DNA from: JBKBKN01 sp046294625
GTDB taxonomy: Bacteria > Bacteroidota > Bacteroidia > M30B66
Direction: 5' to 3'
Assembly (NCBI GenBank): GCA_046294625.1
Contig: JBKBKN010000039.1
Span: 1 to 13,560, forward strand
DNA length: 13,560 nt
Shown here: positions 5,684-13,262 of the stretch, piece by piece
How the letters are laid out: every line of letters starts with the position of its first letter
Position numbering within the stretch: position 1 is the stretch's first letter
Program-made: the position numbers and the translations under genes
Notes under the pieces: generated by a model
The model's database searches: none
What the model saw: the letters and a program-made list of their open reading frames with translations, nothing else
What the model was told of the DNA's origin: nothing

Positions 5684-7279
5684 ATGGAGAAGAAAGCATT
5701 ATTGATTTGGTCCTTAGTATTATCTACTTTTTTCGCTCATGCCCAGACACTGGATGAAGCACGCAGAAAGACAGAGAGTGAGCAATTTGAAGCAGCCACA
5801 CAAATGTTTCGTGAGCTTGTTCAGCGCCTGCCGCAAAATGGTGATTACTGGTTTTACTTCGGGGAAAATTATTTCAAAGCTGAAGACTTGGACTCTGCTT
5901 TGTATATTTATCAGAATGGCATTCAAAATGCAGACAAAGCACCATTAAATTATGTTGGTGTGGGGAAAATTGCTTTGCAGCGTGGTAAAGCTGATGAAGC
6001 CGAACGCAACTTTACTAAAGCTAAGGAGCTAGGCAAAAAAAATGCAGAAGTACTCATCCGAATTGCTGAAGCATACATTCTTGCTCCTAAAAAAGATTTG
6101 CAAAAAGCATTTCAGCTATTAGCAGAAGCGGAGAAACTTGAACCTAAGAATCCCGAGATTCAAATCCTGAACGGTGACGCCTTTCTTGAAAACAACGACG
6201 GTTCTAGTGCTATTAAGTTTTATGAAAAAGCACAGACGCTTGATCCAAAATCTCCAAAAGCGTTGCTCAGAATTGGTCAATTGTGGACTCGTGCCAGAAA
6301 CTATGTAGGACGCGATGGGCAAAAAGGTGCTTTAGATTATTACAAAGAAGCTGTTGCCGTAGCTCCTGATTTTGCACCTGCCTACAGAGAGTTGGGGGAA
6401 TTGTATGCCAAAGCCCAACGATATGAGGATGCTAAAGAGAACTACAAAAGATTTTTAGAGCTGTCGAGTAAAAACCTGAGTGCGAAAACCAGATATGTCT
6501 CTTTCCTTTATTTATCAAAAGAGTATAAGGAAGCGCTGCAAGTGATTAGCGAAATTAAAACAGTAGATACGACCAAAAACCTATTGAACCGAATTGCAGC
6601 TTATTCTCACTATGAGCTTAAACAATTTCCCGAAGGAGTGGTGGCTATAGAACGCTTTTTTAGAAATGCAAGCCCTGAAAAAATCATCGCCAATGACTAT
6701 GTGTATTATGGCAAACTCTTGCTAGAGACCGATCGCGTTGAAGATGCTATCGTTCAGTTGCGCACTGCAGCCGAAAAAGATCCTGAGAATGCAGACTTAT
6801 TTACTGACCTAGCCGGCATTTACTCTAAGTTGAAAAGGTTTGAAGAAGCTGCATTGATGTACAACAAGAAAATTGAGTTAGGCAAAGCCGGTGTGAATGA
6901 TTATTTCCGCTTGGGTCAATCTTACTACAATATCAAAGAATACGGAAAAGCAGATACAGCATTTATGTATGTCACTGAAAAACAGCCCCGTCTTGCTGTT
7001 GGTTATTTTTGGCGTGCACGTGCGAACAGTGGTTTAGATCCTGAAACCAAAACAGGCGATGCCAAACCGCATTATGAAGCTTTTATTGCCATTGCAGAAG
7101 CAGATGTTGAGAAAAATCGCAAAGAGTTGATTGAAGCCTATTCATATCTTGGCTACTTCTACTATATCAACAAGGAGTATGCGCAATCAAGAGATTTTTG
7201 GGACAAAGTAAAAGCGATTGACCCTGAAAATACTCAGGCAAAAGAAGCTCTTGCCGATTTGAAAAATAAAGTGAAGTAA
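5684..7279 (+). CDS. Secreted tetratricopeptide-repeat protein
   Basis: A 531-residue protein made almost wholly of TPR helix pairs. It begins with a signal peptide (residues 1-20, ending FFAHA, cleavage before QT), so it is exported, probably to the periplasm or the inner face of the outer membrane. About a dozen repeats can be followed from residue 53 to 517, roughly at 53-86, 87-120, 122-157, 158-191, 192-232 (slightly longer), 233-266, 267-298, 337-370, 371-404, 405-438, 440-475 and 484-517. Many have the usual A-x-x-x-Y/F-x-K-A pattern ending near L-x-P, e.g. AIKFYEKAQTLDPKSP. TPR arrays bind other proteins, so it may scaffold the neighbouring TonB or binding-protein complex; that is inference. 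It starts 74 bases after the lipoprotein gene without an obvious promoter and ends just before a terminator. Confidence 0.9.
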   Translation: MEKKALLIWSLVLSTFFAHAQTLDEARRKTESEQFEAATQMFRELVQRLPQNGDYWFYFGENYFKAEDLDSALYIYQNGIQNADKAPLNYVGVGKIALQRGKADEAERNFTKAKELGKKNAEVLIRIAEAYILAPKKDLQKAFQLLAEAEKLEPKNPEIQILNGDAFLENNDGSSAIKFYEKAQTLDPKSPKALLRIGQLWTRARNYVGRDGQKGALDYYKEAVAVAPDFAPAYRELGELYAKAQRYEDAKENYKRFLELSSKNLSAKTRYVSFLYLSKEYKEALQVISEIKTVDTTKNLLNRIAAYSHYELKQFPEGVVAIERFFRNASPEKIIANDYVYYGKLLLETDRVEDAIVQLRTAAEKDPENADLFTDLAGIYSKLKRFEEAALMYNKKIELGKAGVNDYFRLGQSYYNIKEYGKADTAFMYVTEKQPRLAVGYFWRARANSGLDPETKTGDAKPHYEAFIAIAEADVEKNRKELIEAYSYLGYFYYINKEYAQSRDFWDKVKAIDPENTQAKEALADLKNKVK

Positions 7280-7301
7280 ATATTCATTCAAAGAAATTAA
7301 A

Positions 7302-7333
7302 ATGACCATCAAATCAGGATGGCCATTTTTTTT
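7302..7333. terminator. Bidirectional intrinsic terminator between the TPR gene and rsgA
   Basis: Arms ATGACCATC (7302-7310) and GATGGCCAT (7318-7326) enclose a 7-base loop; on the plus strand there is one A-C mismatch, followed by eight T residues (7326-7333). Read on the minus strand the mismatch becomes a G-U pair and the stem is followed by a T-rich stretch (TTTTAATTTC). Both converging operons could therefore end here. The right arm and T-tract are also the last codons of rsgA. Confidence 0.7.
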
Positions 7334-8261
7334 GCAATTCTTCGCTGTGCAACATGCCTATATAATTCACATAGCGGCTTGGCGCGATTAAGTCATCTTC
7401 CACGGCCTGTTTCACCGCACATCCGGGTTCATTTTCGTGCAAACAACTGTTATACTTGCAATCCTGAGCATATTTGAATATTTCGGGAAAGTAATCGTCA
7501 AGCTCTGTTTTTTCCATGTCAATTAGCCCCAATTCCTTGATTCCGGGTGTATCAATAATATAGGTATCCGGTGCGATTTCAAGAAGCTCGGCAAAAGTCG
7601 TTGTATGCTTACCCTTGGCATGTACATCAGAAATTTCTCCTATTCTTTGGTTCAGCATGGGGTTAAGAGTATTAACAAGTGCTGATTTACCCACCCCGGA
7701 ATGCCCAGAAAAAAGGCAGATTTTTCCACGCATTACATCAAGCAATTGTTCTGTGTTTTGCTTGTTTGCCGCCGAAACAGGAAGAATTTCATAGCCAGCA
7801 GTTTCATAAGTGTATTGCAGCTCAGCCCAGGCATCAATATCTTCTTTGCTTTGATACAGATCGGTTTTATTCAGCACTATATAAGCCGGGATGGAATATG
7901 CTTCGCAAGTCACTAAAAATCGATCAATAAATCCGGTGGATGTTCGGGGTTCTTTTAAGGTAACCACAATCAAAGCAAGGTCAATATTCGATGCTATGAT
8001 ATGCGCCTGTCGAGAAAGATTGATGGATTTTCGGATAATGTAATTTCTCCTTGGAGCAATTTCTGTAATCAAACCTAAGGCTTCGTTAGCCCTGATTTCG
8101 ATTTGCACATGATCACCAACGGCTACAGGATTGGTATTTTTAATGTCTTTAATACGGAATCGTCCGCTAACTTTACATTCTTTGATTGCTCCACTATCAA
8201 GCTTCACGTGAATGATGCTCCCTGTAGATTTAATTACCAATCCATTTTCAATTTGGTGCAT
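7314..8261 (-). CDS. rsgA: Ribosome small-subunit-dependent GTPase RsgA
   Basis: RsgA (YjeQ) is a circularly permuted GTPase that checks and releases late 30S assembly intermediates. The 315-residue protein has an N-terminal OB-fold (about 1-70). The G motifs then appear in permuted order: G4 NKTD (131-134), G5 SA (163-164), G1 GHSGVGKS (186-193), G2 around KHTTT (218-222) and G3 DTPG (237-240). The zinc finger uses C268, C273, H275 and C281 (C-x4-C-x-H-x5-C). All key residues are present and the length is normal. The start fits the family, whose N-terminus reads close to GLVIKSTGS. It lies 32 bases after priA on the same strand, but a good promoter fills this gap. The stop codon lies inside the terminator loop. 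Confidence 0.97.
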   Translation of the reverse strand: MHQIENGLVIKSTGSIIHVKLDSGAIKECKVSGRFRIKDIKNTNPVAVGDHVQIEIRANEALGLITEIAPRRNYIIRKSINLSRQAHIIASNIDLALIVVTLKEPRTSTGFIDRFLVTCEAYSIPAYIVLNKTDLYQSKEDIDAWAELQYTYETAGYEILPVSAANKQNTEQLLDVMRGKICLFSGHSGVGKSALVNTLNPMLNQRIGEISDVHAKGKHTTTFAELLEIAPDTYIIDTPGIKELGLIDMEKTELDDYFPEIFKYAQDCKYNSCLHENEPGCAVKQAVEDDLIAPSRYVNYIGMLHSEELQKKWPS

Positions 8262-8264
8262 TTA

Positions 8265-8291
8265 CAAATATAGGCTTTCGTATTTATTCAA
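8265..8291 (-). promoter_or_regulatory. Probable rsgA promoter, very close to the start codon
   Basis: On the minus strand TTG (8291-8289) is followed after 16 bases by TATATTTG (8272-8265), an exact TAnnTTTG box; the two box starts are 19 bases apart, as expected for Bacteroidota promoters. The box ends only three bases before the rsgA ATG. Transcription would start about at the ATG, giving a leaderless or nearly leaderless message. Confidence 0.55.
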
Positions 8292-8293
8292 TA

Positions 8294-10768
8294 TTAAGAA
8301 GGATCCACATCTGCAATCACGCGTGCCCCTTTAAACCTTTTGTCCATGTTGAATGATTGAATCTGTTGTTCAATTACTCTTTTTACCTTATGAATGGAAA
8401 ATGCAGGCGGTATTTTGAGAATGATTTTTCGGAGAAACAGGTTTCTAACCCTTGCCACAGGCGGTTCTTCCGGACCAAGGATATACTCTCCGAAAAATTT
8501 TCTCAGTTCAATAGCCAAATGATTAGCCGAATAGGCTGCCATTTCAGCTTCCTTATGCTTGATGGTGAAAATGATCAACTTTACAAAAGGAGGGTAACTG
8601 AATTGCATTCGTTCTTCAATTTCTGATTGATAAAATCCCTTATAGTCATGCGCAATGATGAAATTAAAAATCTTATGCTGGGGCTGATGGGTTTGAATGA
8701 CTACCTTGCCTGGTCGGTCGCGCCTACCGGCGCGACCGGCAACCTGCAACATCAGCTGAAATGCCCGCTCACTTGCCCTGAAATCGGGATAATTAATCAT
8801 AGCATCGGCATTCATAACCCCTACTAAATCTACCGCATCAAAATCTAAACCTTTGGTTACCATTTGGGTGCCCACCATCACATCAATTTTTCTGTGCTCA
8901 AACGCTTCCAAAATCTGATGATAGGCATATTTGGAACGTGTAGTGTCTAAGTCAAGACGTTGTATGTTGGCTTCCGGCAAAAAAGCTTGCAAGTCCTCTT
9001 CAATCCTTTCGGTGCCAAAGCCAATGGTTTTCAAATTTGTGCTCCCACATTCCTTGCATGCTTGCGGCACATTGATGTTATAGCCGCAATAATGGCAGCG
9101 CAGCTGATTAAGTCTTTTATGATAGGTCAGACTGATATCGCAATGTATGCATTCTGGTGTTGATCCGCAATCGTCGCATTCCAGCGAAGGCGAAAAGCCT
9201 CTCCGGTTCTGAAAAAGTATGCTTTGTCTTTTGTTTTGCAAGGTATGTTTCAACTCATCGATCATCAATTTGGAGAAAACACCTAGCATTTGCTTTTTTT
9301 TCTTGTCAGTTCTCAAATCGTTGATAAGCACATCCGGAACCAAAGCATTTCCAAATCGTTCGTGAAGCTCCACCAACTTATACTTGCCTTGCATCGCATT
9401 GTAAAAGCTTTCGATAGAAGGTGTGGCTGAACCTAACAGACAATTTGCCTTAAATTGGTGTGCAAGCATGATAGCAGCATCTCTTGCATGGTAGCGTGGC
9501 GCAGGGTCTTGTTGCTTGTAGCTGTTTTCATGTTCTTCGTCCACAATGATTAAGCCCAGATTAGTAAAGGGCAAAAAGATCGAAGAGCGTGCTCCTAGAA
9601 TGAGTAAGGGTTGATTCTTCTTTTCAATCAGCAATCGCCAAACTTCGGCGCGTTCATTTTCGCTGAATTTTGAATGATAAACCTGTACCTTATCACCAAA
9701 ATAGGCTTGCAATCGCACAATAATTTGTGCCGTAAGCGCAATTTCAGGCAGAAGATAAAGCGTCTGTTTGCCTTCGAGAAGTACTTTTTCGATCAGCCGG
9801 ATATAAATCTCTGTTTTCCCGCTCGATGTCACCCCATGCAGTAAGCAAGTTTTCTGTTCCGAGAATCCCTTTAAAATTGCATCATGTGCTTTTTGCTGTA
9901 TTTCGCTCAGCACTGGCATGATATCTTTTGTCCTTTCACCTGGCTTTAAACGGCTTATCTGAATTTTTTCTGAAACAATAATTCTCTTTTTTATCAGCTG
10001 TTGCAAGGCCTGCAAGTTTGAACCTGACTTTGCAAGCAATTCAGATTTGAGCACCTGTCTCGATTCTTTTTGCAAGTAACCACTTAACTCTAGCCATGCC
10101 AATACAATATCGAGTTGCTTGGGTGCTTTTTGAAGTTTTTCAATTAGGTTACCTAATTCAACTTCCGTCAAAAACGACTCATGCAATGTAACTACATCCA
10201 CTTGCATCGGCTTGAATCGCTCTTTCACTTCATCTTCCAGTCTAATCAGCCCTTCATGCCAGAGTTTTTTCACAATCGGGTAAACTGTTTTTATGTTCAG
10301 CAGTTGCGGTAAATCCGCTAGTCTTATTTTTTGGCGTTGGTCTAGATGATAAAGCAGGCTGATTTCCCGCTCACTCAATCCTTCGGCTGACAATTCAGAT
10401 AGATCGGTGTTGAGCATGATGTTGGTTTCGCCCTGGAGCTTAAGCCCCGCGGGTAAAGCTACAGATAGAACTTCTCCTTCAGCACAGACATAGTAAGCGG
10501 CCATCCACTGCCAAAATTTGACTTGATGCGTGGTTACTAAAGGAATTTCGTCCAATATTTCGTCAATGTAACGTGCTTCAACTTTTTGTGGTGGCTTGTC
10601 ATGAACATTCAGCACCACACCGGTGGCAATTCTTTTGTTGCCAAATGGCACAATTACTCTTACCAAAGGCTTTATAACTTCGTTCAACGCAAAGGGTACA
10701 CGATATGTAAAACTGCCTTTTAGCGAGATAGGCAACAATACATCGGCAAATAAAGTGACTCTATCCAA
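8294..10768 (-). CDS. priA: Primosomal protein N', replication restart helicase PriA
   Basis: PriA is a 3'-to-5' superfamily 2 DNA helicase that recognises stalled forks and reloads the replisome. The 824-residue protein starts with the 3'-DNA-binding domain (MDRVTLFADVLLPI, then SFTYRVP), then a winged-helix region (about 130-270). The helicase core shows Walker A GVTSSGKT (312-319), DEEH (410-413), SAT (447-449), GTQMVTKGLDF (633-643) and QVAGRAGR (675-682). Eight cysteines (C531, C534, C540, C543, C558, C561, C571, C574) form the two zinc sites. Length is normal for this phylum, slightly longer than E. coli (732). The start is a TTG at 10768: an in-frame stop lies only four codons upstream and the next in-frame ATG is at codon 88, inside the N-terminal domain. 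It lies 12 bases downstream of the outer-membrane protein gene. Confidence 0.97.
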   Translation of the reverse strand: MDRVTLFADVLLPISLKGSFTYRVPFALNEVIKPLVRVIVPFGNKRIATGVVLNVHDKPPQKVEARYIDEILDEIPLVTTHQVKFWQWMAAYYVCAEGEVLSVALPAGLKLQGETNIMLNTDLSELSAEGLSEREISLLYHLDQRQKIRLADLPQLLNIKTVYPIVKKLWHEGLIRLEDEVKERFKPMQVDVVTLHESFLTEVELGNLIEKLQKAPKQLDIVLAWLELSGYLQKESRQVLKSELLAKSGSNLQALQQLIKKRIIVSEKIQISRLKPGERTKDIMPVLSEIQQKAHDAILKGFSEQKTCLLHGVTSSGKTEIYIRLIEKVLLEGKQTLYLLPEIALTAQIIVRLQAYFGDKVQVYHSKFSENERAEVWRLLIEKKNQPLLILGARSSIFLPFTNLGLIIVDEEHENSYKQQDPAPRYHARDAAIMLAHQFKANCLLGSATPSIESFYNAMQGKYKLVELHERFGNALVPDVLINDLRTDKKKKQMLGVFSKLMIDELKHTLQNKRQSILFQNRRGFSPSLECDDCGSTPECIHCDISLTYHKRLNQLRCHYCGYNINVPQACKECGSTNLKTIGFGTERIEEDLQAFLPEANIQRLDLDTTRSKYAYHQILEAFEHRKIDVMVGTQMVTKGLDFDAVDLVGVMNADAMINYPDFRASERAFQLMLQVAGRAGRRDRPGKVVIQTHQPQHKIFNFIIAHDYKGFYQSEIEERMQFSYPPFVKLIIFTIKHKEAEMAAYSANHLAIELRKFFGEYILGPEEPPVARVRNLFLRKIILKIPPAFSIHKVKRVIEQQIQSFNMDKRFKGARVIADVDPS

Positions 10769-10780
10769 GGTAGTTTTGGA

Positions 10781-11332
10781 CTAATATAAACCAATAATGA
10801 ATCCCATGCGGTAAAGCAATCCTCCCGGGTATAGGGTATTCACATTATCGCGACTCAAAACGTCGTAAAGTAAATTGATGGTAAAAAATGAATTAGCTCC
10901 AATCTGGCTTCTGTAACCGATGCCAACAGGAATAGCCGGTACCCAAACTCTTTTCATCACACCTACGGTAGATCCCGGTTCGAAAACTAAGTCTTTGTAG
11001 CTCATTCGTTCATATTCTGCATGCAGAAAAAACTGATCGGCAATTAAAAAACGTGCAAAAGTGCGTCCACCCAGCATATTAAATCTTAGAGAAGGTACAA
11101 AACGATTATCTGAAAAGTAAATATACGACAAGCCCACTCCGGCCGAAAGTCTTTCAGTGAGATTGAAACCACCCATGGGAGAAACATCAAGCATGGTGAT
11201 GGTGCCGAAGTTTAATCCAAAGTTTCCCCCCACATATACCCGACTTTTGAAAGTATCGCCAAAATAAGTCTGCCCATAAAGGTTCATGCTCAGGCATAGT
11301 AATAGGATACTGATATATTTTTTGAGCTGCAT
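10781..11332 (-). CDS. Small outer-membrane beta-barrel protein of unknown function
   Basis: A 183-residue protein with a signal peptide (MQLKKYISILLLCLSMNLYG, cleavage before QT). The mature part has alternating hydrophobic and polar residues and many glycines and aromatics, e.g. RVYVGGNFGLNFG, AGVGLSYIYFSD, HAEYERMSY, PVGIGYRS, and it ends with an aromatic residue (GFIIGLY). This fits a small, probably eight-stranded, outer-membrane barrel. I cannot assign a specific function. Two further in-frame starts exist upstream (11365 and 11380); I chose 11332 because it gives a normal short n-region and because the probable promoter lies too close to the upstream ATGs. It is transcribed towards priA, 12 bases away and in the same frame. 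Confidence 0.8.
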   Translation of the reverse strand: MQLKKYISILLLCLSMNLYGQTYFGDTFKSRVYVGGNFGLNFGTITMLDVSPMGGFNLTERLSAGVGLSYIYFSDNRFVPSLRFNMLGGRTFARFLIADQFFLHAEYERMSYKDLVFEPGSTVGVMKRVWVPAIPVGIGYRSQIGANSFFTINLLYDVLSRDNVNTLYPGGLLYRMGFIIGLY

Positions 11333-11369
11333 GTGCTGCGTATAAAGTTTAGATAGCGTTTTCATACTA

Positions 11370-11396
11370 CAAAATAACAAATTAAATAGGTAACAA
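11370..11396 (-). promoter_or_regulatory. Possible promoter of the outer-membrane protein gene
   Basis: On the minus strand TTG (11396-11394) and TATTTTG (11376-11370) lie 20 bases apart. The second box is one base short of the TAnnTTTG consensus. The -33 end overlaps the palindrome at 11395-11406. The assignment is tentative. Confidence 0.3.
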
Positions 11397-11418
11397 GCCG
11401 CGGCTTTAAACTGTTTAA
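11395..11418. repeat. Two adjoining perfect palindromes between the outer-membrane protein and hydroxylase genes
   Basis: AAGCCGCGGCTT (11395-11406) is a perfect 12-bp palindrome. It shares one base with TTAAAC-T-GTTTAA (11406-11418), a perfect 6-1-6 dyad. Both lie in the divergent intergenic region, the first at the possible -33 element of the outer-membrane protein gene. They may be operators. Confidence 0.5.
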
Positions 11419-11444
11419 CACTTCATATTTTGAACTTACAAAAA

Positions 11445-11472
11445 ATTTTGCCAAATTTGCTATTGGCAAAAT
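11445..11472. promoter_or_regulatory. Perfect 10-bp inverted repeat upstream of the aromatic hydroxylase gene, operator candidate
   Basis: Arms ATTTTGCCAA (11445-11454) and TTGGCAAAAT (11463-11472) are exact reverse complements separated by ATTTGCTA. The dyad ends 35 bases before the hydroxylase start and overlaps its possible -33 element. No T-tract follows, so it looks like a binding site for a dimeric regulator rather than a terminator. Confidence 0.5.
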
Positions 11473-11489
11473 AAAATTCTGTAATTTCA
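11463..11489 (+). promoter_or_regulatory. Weak candidate promoter of the aromatic hydroxylase gene
   Basis: TTG at 11463-11465 and TAATTTCA at 11482-11489 are 19 bases apart. The second box departs from TAnnTTTG at its last two bases, so this is a poor match. Confidence 0.2.
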
Positions 11490-11507
11490 TGTTTTCGCAA
11501 AACAATA

Positions 11508-13262
11508 ATGCAAGATACATATAATTCACATATTGAAAAATTGCCTGCACATTTGAAGCAATATATCAAACCGCAAGTTTACGAGGACTACACCGCCATC
11601 GATCAGGCCGTGTGGCGTTATGTCATGCGCATCAATGTAAGTCACTTGAGTAAGGTAGCCCATGAATCTTATGTGAGTGGGTTGAAAAAAGCAGGGTTGG
11701 AAATCGACAACATAGCACATATGTACGGCATGAATCGGATTTTGAAAGAGATTGGTTGGGCTGCCGTGGCAGTTGATGGTTTTATACCCCCATCAGCATT
11801 CATGGAGTTTCAGGCTTATAAAGTGTTGGTGATTGCAGCCGATATTCGTCAGCTCAACCATATTGAATACACTCCCGCCCCTGACATTATTCATGAAGCT
11901 GCCGGACATGCCCCTATCATTGCCGACCCTGAATATGCGGAATACCTTCGCTTGTTCGGCGAAATAGGCGCCAAAGCCATTTCATCAGCCAAAGATTTTG
12001 AACTCTACGAAGCCATCCGTCATCTCTCCATCATTAAAGAATATCCATTTACACCCAAGGAAAACATTGAAGAAGCTGAAAGACGTATTGCCGAAATTCA
12101 GCAAAACATGGGTGAGCCCAGCGAAATGGCCTTGATAAGACGCTTGCATTGGTGGACGGTAGAATATGGCCTGATTGGAACACTTGATAACCCTAAAATT
12201 TACGGAGCAGGCTTATTGTCCAGTATTGGAGAAAGTGTGACTTGCCTGAAACTGGATGTCAAAAAAATCCCCTACACCATTGATGCGGTAAATTACGAAT
12301 TTGATATCACTAAACCGCAACCGCAACTGTTTGTTACACCTGATTTTGCTCATCTCACCACTGTTTTAAATCAATTCGCCGACACAATGGCACTGCGTAG
12401 AGGAGGGGCATATGGCGTTAGACTTGCAATGGGCTCCGAAAATGTTTGCACCCTTGTGCTTGATTCAGGAATTCAAATTTCAGGCGTAATGGCTGATTTG
12501 AAAACCAATGCTGATGACCATCCGATAATGGTGGCCACCAAAGGGCCGACAGCCTTGGCATTTGAAAACAAGCAGTTAGCCGGAATGAACAAACATCGTT
12601 TTCAGGAAGGCTTCTTTTTGGTGCTTTCTCCATTAAAAGACATCAATATGTTCCTTTCGGAGCTTTCTGAAAGTCAATTGTTGGAAATGAAGGTGAGCGA
12701 AGGCGAAAATTGCGAGCTGGCCTTCCGCGACAATTTTATCATTCAAGGCCGCATCGCCGAAATCAAAAAAACGGCTGAAGGCAAATTGCTTTATATTCGA
12801 TTTACCGATGCAGAACTGTGGGTAGAAGGTAAAACAAAAACTTTTGAAGAATTTTTGCTGCCAATTGGAAAGCAGGTTATTTCTGTTTTTTCAGGTGCAG
12901 CAGATAAGGAAGCATATAGCGAGTTGATTCGTATTCCTGCCGAAGGCACCTACAAAGTGGTTTACGATACCCGCACCAAACGATTGCAGGAGTTATATCA
13001 AGAAGTCAGAAATATTCGAAATGCCAAAGGGCCTTATGATCGCCTATGGAGCATTTTTAATAAATTAAATAAAGATTATCCTGAAGATTGGTTGCTTTCA
13101 CTTGAAATTTACGAGCTGCTACATGAGTCAGGCTTCGATAATAGCTTGATGAAAAATATAAGTATACGACTCAATCAACTCTGTGAAAGCCACAAACAAT
13201 TCCGAAAATTGATACAAGACGGCCTCAGTCTTATTGAATCAAAAAGCGAGATTGGGGTGTAG
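11508..13262 (+). CDS. phhA: Phenylalanine-4-hydroxylase-type aromatic amino acid hydroxylase with long C-terminal extension
   Basis: Pterin-dependent non-haem iron monooxygenase, most likely converting phenylalanine to tyrosine in the cytoplasm. Residues 1-295 form the catalytic domain. The iron ligands are visible as the 2-His-1-Glu triad: H129 and H134 in PDIIHEAAGHAPI, and E219 in WWTVEYGLIG. The distance from H134 to E219 is 85 residues against about 40 in human and Chromobacterium enzymes, which implies a mainly helical insertion (about 155-205). There is no N-terminal ACT regulatory domain. After residue 300 comes a further region of about 285 residues: a probably beta-rich part (300-460) and a helical tail (485-584). 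I recognise no domain there. Long versions of this enzyme of about 580 residues are, as far as I recall, usual in Bacteroidota. Tyrosine or tryptophan as substrate cannot be excluded. It is divergent from the outer-membrane protein gene. Confidence 0.87.
   Translation: MQDTYNSHIEKLPAHLKQYIKPQVYEDYTAIDQAVWRYVMRINVSHLSKVAHESYVSGLKKAGLEIDNIAHMYGMNRILKEIGWAAVAVDGFIPPSAFMEFQAYKVLVIAADIRQLNHIEYTPAPDIIHEAAGHAPIIADPEYAEYLRLFGEIGAKAISSAKDFELYEAIRHLSIIKEYPFTPKENIEEAERRIAEIQQNMGEPSEMALIRRLHWWTVEYGLIGTLDNPKIYGAGLLSSIGESVTCLKLDVKKIPYTIDAVNYEFDITKPQPQLFVTPDFAHLTTVLNQFADTMALRRGGAYGVRLAMGSENVCTLVLDSGIQISGVMADLKTNADDHPIMVATKGPTALAFENKQLAGMNKHRFQEGFFLVLSPLKDINMFLSELSESQLLEMKVSEGENCELAFRDNFIIQGRIAEIKKTAEGKLLYIRFTDAELWVEGKTKTFEEFLLPIGKQVISVFSGAADKEAYSELIRIPAEGTYKVVYDTRTKRLQELYQEVRNIRNAKGPYDRLWSIFNKLNKDYPEDWLLSLEIYELLHESGFDNSLMKNISIRLNQLCESHKQFRKLIQDGLSLIESKSEIGV

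Noticed and set aside
11362..11550. Minus-strand frame over the outer-membrane protein/hydroxylase promoter region
   Set aside because: It runs through the regulatory dyads and the hydroxylase start, and has no recognisable protein features.
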